Translations under genes and position numbers: made by a program
From: Nitrospirota bacterium
GTDB lineage: Bacteria > Nitrospirota > Thermodesulfovibrionia > Thermodesulfovibrionales > JdFR-88
DNA length: 21,333 nucleotides
NCBI GenBank assembly: GCA_021812785.1
Contig: JAKAMR010000045.1
Span: forward strand, 1 to 21,333
Direction of reading: 5' to 3'
Shown: positions 1-6,998 of the stretch, piece after piece
How the letters are laid out: each line of letters begins with the position of its first letter
Position numbering within the stretch: the stretch's first letter is position 1
The notes under the pieces: generated by a model
What the model saw: the letters and a program-made list of their open reading frames with translations, nothing else
What the model was told of the DNA's origin: nothing
The model's database searches: none

Positions 1-2
1 CG

Positions 3-431
3 ATGATGGTTTCGGGCATTCCGATGCTCTTTCACGGGACGACGTCCGGCCTCATGTTTGTCGTGGCGGGCGTGTTTGTCCTGGCCTGGTCTCTTAAAAA
101 CCGGGACAAACGGAACGCCGGAAAGGAAGGCGGGCAGGGACAGGCGCTCATGCTTTTTTTTCTGGCGGCCTCCGCTGTTATCCTGGCCCCTCATTCCGCG
201 TTTGCCTTCGTCACGCCGTCCACGGGCTCTTTCGGGTACAGCTTCTACGACCTCATCTCTAACAAGATCGTGTCTGGCGCCGTCGGCTGGACAGCCGCGG
301 CCTGCGCTCTCGGTTTCGGCATCCATGAGCTTATCCATGGGAAGTTATGGGGGACCATAGCGGCCTTCCTCGCCGCAGGCGGGCTTGCCAACCTGAACTC
401 CATCGTTACGACCCTGGGAGTGATCCGGTAA
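3..431 (+). CDS. traA: Putative conjugative pilin precursor (TraA/VirB2-like), possibly 5'-partial
   Basis: This is probably the pilus subunit. The reading frame is open to the left edge, so the true start may lie upstream; ATG codons at 3 and 6, or an internal ATG at 150, are alternatives. The protein has a first hydrophobic stretch (about residues 12-31), a charged linker (32-47), then a signal-like hydrophobic segment ending in A-F-A at about residue 68. Cleavage there would leave about 74 residues with two hydrophobic helices separated by a short polar/basic turn (HELIHGK). That size and topology match mature F pilin, which is about 70 residues and also has a long leader. It lies directly upstream of traL, the position of traA in F. 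Sequence identity to pilins is not obvious by eye, so the call rests on topology and position. Confidence 0.6.
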   Translation: MMVSGIPMLFHGTTSGLMFVVAGVFVLAWSLKNRDKRNAGKEGGQGQALMLFFLAASAVILAPHSAFAFVTPSTGSFGYSFYDLISNKIVSGAVGWTAAACALGFGIHELIHGKLWGTIAAFLAAGGLANLNSIVTTLGVIR

Positions 432-434
432 GCG

Positions 435-701
435 ATGGGCAAAAAGATTCCCTGCTATCTGTCAGCGCCCTTTCAGATTCTCTGGTGGGACGTGGATGTA
501 TGGGGCATCCTGGGTGTGTTTGTCTTCCTGGCGTTCACGATGGGCCACGTCTTCTGGGCGCTCGCTGTTATCGCCCCTTACGGATACTCGAAGGCGAAAA
601 GGAAATATCCGCGCGGCTTTTTAAAGCACGTCTTTTATTTCGCGGGGTTTTCGGACATCAAGGGGTATCCATCGTTTTTCGAAGAGAGGTTTATGGAATA
701 G
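435..701 (+). CDS. traL: Conjugative transfer protein TraL
   Basis: TraL is a small inner-membrane protein needed for F-type pilus assembly. The ORF encodes 88 residues, close to the usual TraL size of about 90. It has a central hydrophobic region (about residues 18-48), a basic stretch after it (YSKAKRKYPRG) and the typical C-terminal end with Gly-Tyr-Pro, Phe-Phe and Glu-Arg (GYPSFFEERF). It starts 3 bases after the upstream stop. No strong ribosome binding site is next to the ATG, which suggests coupling to the pilin gene. It is followed by traE, as in the conserved A-L-E-K-B order. Confidence 0.88.
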   Translation: MGKKIPCYLSAPFQILWWDVDVWGILGVFVFLAFTMGHVFWALAVIAPYGYSKAKRKYPRGFLKHVFYFAGFSDIKGYPSFFEERFME

Positions 702-715
702 GAGCGGGATAAAAA

Positions 716-1285
716 ATGGAACTCAAAATCTACATGCAGAAGTTGTCCAACGTCATGGCTGAAAACCGGCTCCTGAAGTTCGTCGTGGCCGTAATCGGTC
801 TGGCCGTGATCGCCAACTGCTTTTTTACCTTCAACATGGCGAAGCACGAGAGGACGATCCTGGTGCCCGCAGGCTTGAACAGCCGGATTGAGGTGACGGA
901 CGGCCAGGCGTCGGACGGCTACCTGGACCTCATGACGAGATACGTGCTGGGTCTCGCGCTCAACTACACGCCCGCCACGGCCAGGGAGCAGTTCGGCGAG
1001 TTCCTTGCCCTTTACGCTCCGGAGGCCTTTCCGGGAGCCAGGAAGGCTTTTTACAGTCTCGCCGACACCGTGGAGACCGCAGGCGTATCGAGCGCCTTTT
1101 TCGTAGGGAGCATCAAGGTGGACAGGACGGAGAGTGTTATAGATGCTACCGGGGTTTCAAGGCAGTTTGCCCAGGACGGAAGCCCGCTGGGCCCGGACAA
1201 GGAAACCACATACGAACTTTCCTACAGGATTTCGGACGGCAGGTTCCAGCTTACCGGCTTTGGCGAGAAAGGGGGAAGTAAATAG
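716..1285 (+). CDS. traE: Conjugative transfer pilus assembly protein TraE (VirB8-like)
   Basis: TraE is the VirB8-like inner-membrane scaffold of F-type systems, with one N-terminal helix and a periplasmic domain. The 189-residue product has a short cytoplasmic N-terminus, a transmembrane segment at about residues 21-39, then a soluble domain that includes the Y-x-x-x-L-A-L-N-Y-T-P block and ends in a Y-R-I-x-x-G-R-F-x-L strand pattern seen in TraE. Its length matches F TraE (188). An AGGAG at 701-705 precedes the ATG by about 10 bases. The stop TAG is immediately followed by the GTG start of traK. Confidence 0.92.
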   Translation: MELKIYMQKLSNVMAENRLLKFVVAVIGLAVIANCFFTFNMAKHERTILVPAGLNSRIEVTDGQASDGYLDLMTRYVLGLALNYTPATAREQFGEFLALYAPEAFPGARKAFYSLADTVETAGVSSAFFVGSIKVDRTESVIDATGVSRQFAQDGSPLGPDKETTYELSYRISDGRFQLTGFGEKGGSK

Positions 1286-2275
1286 GTGAGGATTAGGATT
1301 TTGGCACTTTCGTTTTCACTGCTGCTTTTACTGATTTTCCAGGCCGGGTTCGCTTTTGCCGCAGACAAATCCGGGCAAGCACTGGCATGGGAGACCTTCA
1401 TGAGGAGCAAGGTCACATCCGCGGTAAACGCCGGCAGGCCTAAGGACCAACCCTCGGCGCAGGTCAAACCGGAGATTCCGACTGCCAAAAGTGGCGGTAT
1501 TCACGGCATGAGAAAACCGGCAAGCCCGGCAGTGGCGAACACGCCGTCTGCTGCAGGGCAACTGGCTACACCTGGGGAGTACAGCTCCATTCCGGAGGAC
1601 TCCCTGGCCGTTGTCCCCCCTGAGGTCGCAACCCCGGTATATCTTTCAAGCTCCGATATAAACCGGATTGTCTGCCCGTCGTACATAAAGGACGTCATTT
1701 ACTCCAAAGAAAAGGGACTCACCGTGAAGATCGAGGGCCAAAACGCCTTCGTGAAATTCCTCGTGACGAAAGAAGGCGATAAAGACAATTACTCCACAAC
1801 CCCTACGGAGCTATACGTCCTTTGCGGCAAGGAGACTTACAACCTGATCGCGCTTCCAAAGAGGATACCTTCAAGGACTGTGACTCTTTCAGGCGGCGAC
1901 AGGAAGGCCATCAAGAACGCCTCTTTTTTTGACGGCATGCCATTTGAAAAAAAGATCCTCTCAATCATCAAAAGCGTATATACGGAGAACATTCCCGATT
2001 CCTTCACCGTAAGGAACGAGGACAGGCCCTTCAACCTCTATAAGGGGCTCAAGCTCACCCTTATAAAAACGGTCAGGGTCGAGGGCGAGGGGCTCCGTGT
2101 GAAAGAGTTCACCGCCCAGGCGGCCCAAACCATGGAGCTTTCCGAAAAAGATTTTTTGAAGACGGAGATAACGACCGATCCGGTGGCCATATCGATCGAC
2201 AAGCTCAGGCTCTCGCCGGGCGAGACCGCGAGGATTTTCATAGTCGAGCGCGTGACGGCTGAGGGAGGCAATTGA
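1286..2275 (+). CDS. traK: Conjugative transfer protein TraK (VirB9-like, secretin-type)
   Basis: TraK is a periplasmic/outer-membrane component that forms the core complex with TraV and TraB. The 329-residue product starts with GTG directly after the traE stop. Residues 1-25 are a clear signal peptide (R-x-R, a Leu-rich core, then A-F-A before Ala-Asp). A low-complexity Pro/Ala region (about 45-110) separates it from the conserved TraK domain, which includes D-I-N-R-I-V-C-P and a downstream T-E-L-Y-V-L-C-G segment. The length is above that of F TraK (about 242), mainly because of the N-terminal Pro/Ala linker. One base separates its stop from the traB start. Confidence 0.88.
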   Translation: MRIRILALSFSLLLLLIFQAGFAFAADKSGQALAWETFMRSKVTSAVNAGRPKDQPSAQVKPEIPTAKSGGIHGMRKPASPAVANTPSAAGQLATPGEYSSIPEDSLAVVPPEVATPVYLSSSDINRIVCPSYIKDVIYSKEKGLTVKIEGQNAFVKFLVTKEGDKDNYSTTPTELYVLCGKETYNLIALPKRIPSRTVTLSGGDRKAIKNASFFDGMPFEKKILSIIKSVYTENIPDSFTVRNEDRPFNLYKGLKLTLIKTVRVEGEGLRVKEFTAQAAQTMELSEKDFLKTEITTDPVAISIDKLRLSPGETARIFIVERVTAEGGN

Positions 2276-2276
2276 A

Positions 2277-3470
2277 GTGGAGGCGCTAAAGAAAAAATGG
2301 GCGGAGCTTACTCCCAAAAAGAAAAAGAAGGCCGTATTGCTTGCAATCATCATACTGGTTCTGTTTCTGGCCATGATCACATACAGGCCCAAAAAAGGGG
2401 CAAAGACCGCGGCGCAAAGCGCCTCTGCTGGCAAGACGATCAGTCTCGACAGCGGGATGCTCAAAAAGAGCGAATACATGGACGTTCAGAAACAGCTTTC
2501 GGATTTCAAAAACGAGATAGTGAAACTAAAAGCCCAGAAGGCCGCCGTGGCAAACGGCACGGCCGCGCCTGCCGAGAAGAGCGAAAAGCCCGCTAGGGTG
2601 CAGCCTCCAATACCAAAATATTTCCCGCCTTCGCCCGTCTCTCAAACCGGCTCTTATCCGCCGGGGTTTCCTCCCTCTCCAGAGGAAGAGATCAAAAAGC
2701 CTGCGTTGCCTCCGGCCCCAGAGATCATAGGAGGCATAGAGGTGGTCCAGGGCCCTCCGGGAAAAAGAGCGCCGCAGGAAACCGGCGACGCTAAAAAAAA
2801 ACAAAGCGAAACTGTCTATCTGCCCCCTTCTTTTATGGAGGCGACCTTGCTTACGGGCCTCGATGCTCCAACCGCTGAAGGGGCCAAAGGCGAGCCTGTA
2901 CCGGTGCTTCTTCGCATAAAGGCCCCGGCCGTGCTTCCAAACAGGATAAAGGCCAATCTCAAGGGATGTTTCGTGATCGCCGAGGGCTACGGGAGCCTGG
3001 CCGACGAAAGGGCGCACCTGAGGCTTGTGACCCTTTCCTGCATAGCCAGAAACGGCGGCGCCGTGATCGACCAGCCGGTGAAAGGCTTCGTGGTGGACGA
3101 TGACGGGAAAATAGGGCTTCGCGGCAGGGTGGTCTCCAAGATGGGCTCCGCCCTGGCCAGGAGTTTTATCGCTGGGTTTTTCGGGGGCATAGGGTCCGCC
3201 ACACAGGTGGCCGCGCAGACCACAAGCATAAGCGCGCTTGGCTACACCCAGACCGTGCAGCCCTCGAAGATACTTGAGGCCGGAGTGGGCGGCGGTATCG
3301 CCCAAGGTGCAAATCATCTCGAACAGTTCTACCTGTCCCTGGCCAAGCAGTCCATGCCCGTGGTGGAGGTCGGCGCTACAAGGGACGTCACCCTCGTCAT
3401 AAGCGAGGGGAGCAACCTTCAGATAAAGAATTTCTGTAACCAGATGGGAGACAACAAATGCGGAAATTGA
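2277..3470 (+). CDS. traB: Conjugative transfer protein TraB (VirB10-like)
   Basis: TraB spans the envelope and links the inner-membrane ATPases to the outer-membrane TraK/TraV ring. The 397-residue product starts with GTG. It has a basic cytoplasmic N-terminus (five Lys in a row near residue 16), a transmembrane helix at about 19-36, a predicted coiled coil (about 58-90), a Pro-rich periplasmic stretch (about 105-175) and a C-terminal VirB10-like beta domain. In that domain the P-V-L-L-R-I, F-V-I-A-E-G-Y-G-S-L and R-A-x-L-R-L-x-x-L-S-C-I blocks match TraB. A Gly/Ala-rich helix region near 295-350 fits the membrane-inserting antenna. The gene overlaps traV by 13 bases. Confidence 0.93.
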   Translation: MEALKKKWAELTPKKKKKAVLLAIIILVLFLAMITYRPKKGAKTAAQSASAGKTISLDSGMLKKSEYMDVQKQLSDFKNEIVKLKAQKAAVANGTAAPAEKSEKPARVQPPIPKYFPPSPVSQTGSYPPGFPPSPEEEIKKPALPPAPEIIGGIEVVQGPPGKRAPQETGDAKKKQSETVYLPPSFMEATLLTGLDAPTAEGAKGEPVPVLLRIKAPAVLPNRIKANLKGCFVIAEGYGSLADERAHLRLVTLSCIARNGGAVIDQPVKGFVVDDDGKIGLRGRVVSKMGSALARSFIAGFFGGIGSATQVAAQTTSISALGYTQTVQPSKILEAGVGGGIAQGANHLEQFYLSLAKQSMPVVEVGATRDVTLVISEGSNLQIKNFCNQMGDNKCGN

Positions 3471-3904
3471 TTTTTTACTTCTTATTGTCCCTGGTTTTTG
3501 CCCTTACCGGATGCGCCGGGGCTATGAACCCTTACAGTTCTTCGTTTTCCTGCCCGAATTTCAAAAACGGCAGATGCGTCTCCGTGGAGACTGCGTATAA
3601 GGACAGCACGGATGGAAAGTACCAGGACCTCTGGAAGGAAAACGGGGCCGGTAAAAGCAAAAAAGAGAAGGTGGCGCCAACGGAGGCGGACCTCTACCAG
3701 AGCGCCCTTTACGGCAGACTTAACGGGCTTTTAAAAAGCCCAGTATCACCCATGGTCGTGCCGCCCCAGGTGATGAGGGTGCTTATTCTGCCCTACGCGG
3801 GAAGGGACAACGAGCTTTATATGGAGCGCTACGTCTACCTGTTTCTCTCCGGCCCCAGGTGGCTTCTCAATGACGCGGTGTCGTCTTCGGGGACGGCAAG
3901 ATGA
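3458..3904 (+). CDS. traV: Conjugative transfer outer-membrane lipoprotein TraV
   Basis: TraV is the outer-membrane lipoprotein of the F-type core complex (VirB7-like role). The 148-residue product has a short lipoprotein signal peptide ending in the lipobox L-T-G-C, with Cys19 as the lipidation site. It then carries the TraV pattern F-x-C-P-x-x-x-x-G-R-C-x-S-V-x-x-A-Y. Both extra Cys residues of this pattern are present. GGGAG about 8 bases before the ATG, inside the end of traB, is a good ribosome binding site. The 3' end overlaps the traC start in an ATGA arrangement. Confidence 0.9.
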   Translation: MRKLIFYFLLSLVFALTGCAGAMNPYSSSFSCPNFKNGRCVSVETAYKDSTDGKYQDLWKENGAGKSKKEKVAPTEADLYQSALYGRLNGLLKSPVSPMVVPPQVMRVLILPYAGRDNELYMERYVYLFLSGPRWLLNDAVSSSGTAR

Positions 3905-6375
3905 GTTCCCTATTTGACCTTCTTTTTGGAAAAAACGGCGGCCTTACGCACAAGGAGCTTGAGGCGATGACCGAGAGGAGCAGGTTTTCCGATTATCTGC
4001 CCTGGCTCGCTTATGACAGGGAGAACAAAACGTACTGGAACATTGACGGCACGGCGGGCTTTCTGTGGGAGTGCGGCCCCGTGGCCTTCGCGGGCGAAAA
4101 GACGGCCTCAACACTTGAGGGCCTGATGAGGATCGGGTTTCCGGAAAATTCGGTACTCCAGTTCATCATGTATGCCGACCCGTACATCGAGCCTATGCTG
4201 TCCCATTACGCTTCCCTTAAAACAAGGGACAACCCAGTGGTGAAAAAGGCGGTCAAAAACTTTTCCTCGTTTCTCGCCCAGAAGGCCAAGACCAACGGCG
4301 GAATACCTCTCAGAAATTTCAGGCTCTTTGTGGCCGTCAAAATTCCCTTGGACTCCGGTCTCAACCTGAATGATACGCGAGGGTCGATCGCGGAGATACT
4401 CAAAGGTGCAGGATTGGGGCCGGTCCCTCTGGAGCCTGAGGGATTTGTCGATCTTATGCGGAGGTTTTTCAATGAACACGCCGGTCCGGCAAACAACTGT
4501 TACGACCCCGGCATCCCGCTAGGTAAGCAGATAATCTTCTCCGAGACGGACATCGAAAAACACTGGTCTTTGTTACGTGTGGGCGGGAAATACTTCAAGT
4601 GCATCACCCCAAAGACGTTTCCGTCCGAAGCAGACATGCTCCTTTCTAACGCGATCATCGGCGGCTGGGAGGGGATCGTTTCGGACATGGACCAGTTCCA
4701 GACCCCGTTTCTGTATTCCTTGAGCGTCGTCTTTCAGGACATGAAGGCGGGCATACGCGCCAAGTGCAGCCTGGTGCTGCAGCAGCAGGTGGCGGGCAGC
4801 ATCGCGCCCTCGCTCATGCGGAAGCAGAAGGAGTATCTCTGGGCCGTGGACGAGCTGGACAAGGGGACGAAATTCGTAAGGGTCATCCCGGAAGTCTGGG
4901 TCTGGGGGAAAAACGAGAAGGAGGCCTCGGACTCAGCCGTAAAGGCCAAAAGGATATGGGAGTCACAGGGGTTTACCATGCAGGAGGACAAGGGCATACT
5001 GCCCATACTTTTCCTTTCCGCTCTGCCATTCGGCCTTTATGCCTCTGGCAGAAACATAGACAACCTCGAAAGGGATTTCATTGTGCCAGCAGACACTGCA
5101 TCTGTCCTTCTTCCTGTTCAGGCTGATTTTGCTGGGGCGGGCCGGCCCGCGCTTCTTTTTACGGGCAGGAAGGGCCAGGTGCAGGGCCTCGACGTATTCG
5201 GCTCCTGGTCCAACGGCCACAACATCTACATAGCGGCCATGACCAGAAGCGGCAAGTCCTTCATGGTCAATTATTTGGCTTTCAATTACTTCGCGATGGG
5301 CCATAAGGTGCGCATCATTGATATAGGCGGCAGCTACAAGAAGATGGCCAGGATGTTCGGGGGCAGGTTCCTGGAATTCTCCGGGGAGTCGGACATCTGC
5401 CTGAACCCCTTTACGAATGTCGCGGACATCAAGAAGGAATCCTCGGTCGTGGCCTCCATAATCGTCCAGATGGTCTACTCGGCCACGGATAAGGTGCCAC
5501 ATGATTCCGCGGAGACCATTATGACCCTCATAAAGGCGGCCGTGGAGTGGGCGTACAAGACCGAGGGAACAAACGCCTGCGTGGACACAGTCCACAGTTG
5601 GCTAAACGAGTTTCCAAAACACGCCGTCGAGTACGATTTCGGCTGCGAAGGCGAAAAGTGCGCGGAAGACCTCATGGCCTTGGCCCATACCCTGGCTTTT
5701 AACCTGACGAAGTTTACCTCGAAGCACGCATACGGGAAGTGGTTCAACGGCAAGGCAACATTCGACATCTCCAGGGACGAGTTTGTTGTGCTGGAGCTTG
5801 AGCATTTAAAACCGATGAAGGACCTCTTTCGAGTTGTGACCCTCCAGGTGGTAAACGCCGTCACCCAGGACCTCTATCTGGGCGACCGCTCGCGCCCCAC
5901 ATTCATCATTTTCGACGAGGCCTGGCAGTTTCTCACGGCCGAGGGGATGATGAACGAGGTGATCGAGGAGGGCTACAGGAGAGCGGCCAAATATAACGGG
6001 AGCTTTTCCGTCATCACCCAGTCCATTTTAGATCTGAAGCGCTTTGGCAAGGTGGGCGAGGTCATAAACGCAAACTCCGCCTTCAAGTTTTTCCTGGAAT
6101 CGGCGGATTTTGAGAAGGCCCTCGCCGAGAAGCTCATAGACTACGACCCCTTCATCATGAGGATACTAAAGACCCTCAAAAGCAACCGGCCCAAATACTC
6201 AGAGATATTCATGGACACGGGGGGAGGCGTTGGCGTGGCCAGGCTCATGGTGGATCCGTGGTCCTATTACGTCTACACCTCGGACCCGGACGAGATCGTG
6301 GAGATAGAGAGGCTGGTCGAGGGCGGCATGTCCTACGAGGACGCCATCTCGGAGATGGCAAAAAAAAAGGGATAA
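3901..6375 (+). CDS. traC: Type IV secretion ATPase TraC (VirB4 family)
   Basis: TraC is the peripheral inner-membrane ATPase that powers pilus assembly and substrate transfer. The 824-residue product matches F TraC in size (about 876). The Walker A is A-M-T-R-S-G-K-S (446-453), which fits [AG]-x4-GK[ST] with Ala instead of the common first Gly. The Walker B is F-I-I-F-D-E (668-673), followed by A-W. The Ser-Val-Ile-Thr-Gln-Ser block downstream is also typical. The N-terminal half holds the TraC_F_IV region (W-N-I-D-G-T-A-G-F-L-W-E). The ATGA overlap with traV implies translational coupling. The coding end contains a run of nine A residues just before the stop. Confidence 0.96.
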   Translation: MSSLFDLLFGKNGGLTHKELEAMTERSRFSDYLPWLAYDRENKTYWNIDGTAGFLWECGPVAFAGEKTASTLEGLMRIGFPENSVLQFIMYADPYIEPMLSHYASLKTRDNPVVKKAVKNFSSFLAQKAKTNGGIPLRNFRLFVAVKIPLDSGLNLNDTRGSIAEILKGAGLGPVPLEPEGFVDLMRRFFNEHAGPANNCYDPGIPLGKQIIFSETDIEKHWSLLRVGGKYFKCITPKTFPSEADMLLSNAIIGGWEGIVSDMDQFQTPFLYSLSVVFQDMKAGIRAKCSLVLQQQVAGSIAPSLMRKQKEYLWAVDELDKGTKFVRVIPEVWVWGKNEKEASDSAVKAKRIWESQGFTMQEDKGILPILFLSALPFGLYASGRNIDNLERDFIVPADTASVLLPVQADFAGAGRPALLFTGRKGQVQGLDVFGSWSNGHNIYIAAMTRSGKSFMVNYLAFNYFAMGHKVRIIDIGGSYKKMARMFGGRFLEFSGESDICLNPFTNVADIKKESSVVASIIVQMVYSATDKVPHDSAETIMTLIKAAVEWAYKTEGTNACVDTVHSWLNEFPKHAVEYDFGCEGEKCAEDLMALAHTLAFNLTKFTSKHAYGKWFNGKATFDISRDEFVVLELEHLKPMKDLFRVVTLQVVNAVTQDLYLGDRSRPTFIIFDEAWQFLTAEGMMNEVIEEGYRRAAKYNGSFSVITQSILDLKRFGKVGEVINANSAFKFFLESADFEKALAEKLIDYDPFIMRILKTLKSNRPKYSEIFMDTGGGVGVARLMVDPWSYYVYTSDPDEIVEIERLVEGGMSYEDAISEMAKKKG

Positions 6376-6378
6376 CGA

Positions 6379-6996
6379 TTGAAAACACTTGCGGTTAGCA
6401 GGCAATTCGAATACATGCTTGAAAAATGCCGGGCAGTTGAAGGTCCTGATGGTGATGGCAGTTACCATGTGGACCGCGTGGGCGAACTTGCATACCATAT
6501 TGCCCTGGCTTTGGGCATAGCCCCCGGACCGGCATTGGAACTGGGGCTGGCAGCAAAGATACATGACATCGGCAAGACCGCTGTCGACCCGCATATCCTG
6601 GGTAAATCCGGACGCCTCACGCTGGAAGAGTGCGAGGCGGTAAGGAAGCATACGGTTCTGGGCGCGGAGATCATATCCGCCAATAAAGACCTGATTTTTG
6701 ACCAGGCGCGAAAAATAGCCCTGTATCACCACGAACGATGGGATGGCGCGGGCTATCCTCACGGGCTTAAGGAAAAGAATATCCCTCTTTCAGCGAGGAT
6801 TGCCGCTGTTGCCGACAGCCTGGACGTTATGACGCATAGTCGGCCATACAAGGTCTCCTGGCCGGCTGAGGTGGCCATAGAAAATCTTGTCGCGGACAGC
6901 GGCAAACAGTTCGACCCGGAAATTATCTGGGTCGTTGCCGTCAGACCGTATGAATTCCTGCAGCGCATATGCAAGGTTGGCCGGAGAGGCTTTTAA
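6379..6996 (+). CDS. Stand-alone HD-GYP domain protein, probable cyclic-di-GMP phosphodiesterase
   Basis: HD-GYP proteins hydrolyse the second messenger cyclic-di-GMP, and some act on related cyclic dinucleotides. The 205-residue product is almost entirely this domain. It has H30-x-x-R33, the metal-binding H62-D63 in H-D-I-G-K, H91, the H117-H118-E119 block, and W-D-G-A-G-Y-P with GYP at 125-127. A-D-S-L-D-V-M follows at 145-151. All expected metal ligands are present, so it should be active. No receiver, PAS or membrane domain is attached. It starts with TTG 3 bases after the traC stop and lies in line with the tra genes. Arg codons are more mixed (CGC, CGA, CGG) than the AGG-rich neighbours, which hints at later acquisition. 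It is not part of the standard F-type T4SS set. Confidence 0.88.
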   Translation: MKTLAVSRQFEYMLEKCRAVEGPDGDGSYHVDRVGELAYHIALALGIAPGPALELGLAAKIHDIGKTAVDPHILGKSGRLTLEECEAVRKHTVLGAEIISANKDLIFDQARKIALYHHERWDGAGYPHGLKEKNIPLSARIAAVADSLDVMTHSRPYKVSWPAEVAIENLVADSGKQFDPEIIWVVAVRPYEFLQRICKVGRRGF

Positions 6997-6998
6997 AG

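Noticed and set aside
2526..3317. Long minus-strand open frame opposite traB
   Set aside because: It is antisense to a confident traB gene, has a low-complexity Arg/Gly/His-rich translation, and no recognisable domain or ribosome binding site.
6361..6370. Run of nine A residues at the end of traC as a programmed frameshift site
   Set aside because: It lies two codons before the normal stop, so slippage would change only the last residues, and there is no sign of a functional extension.
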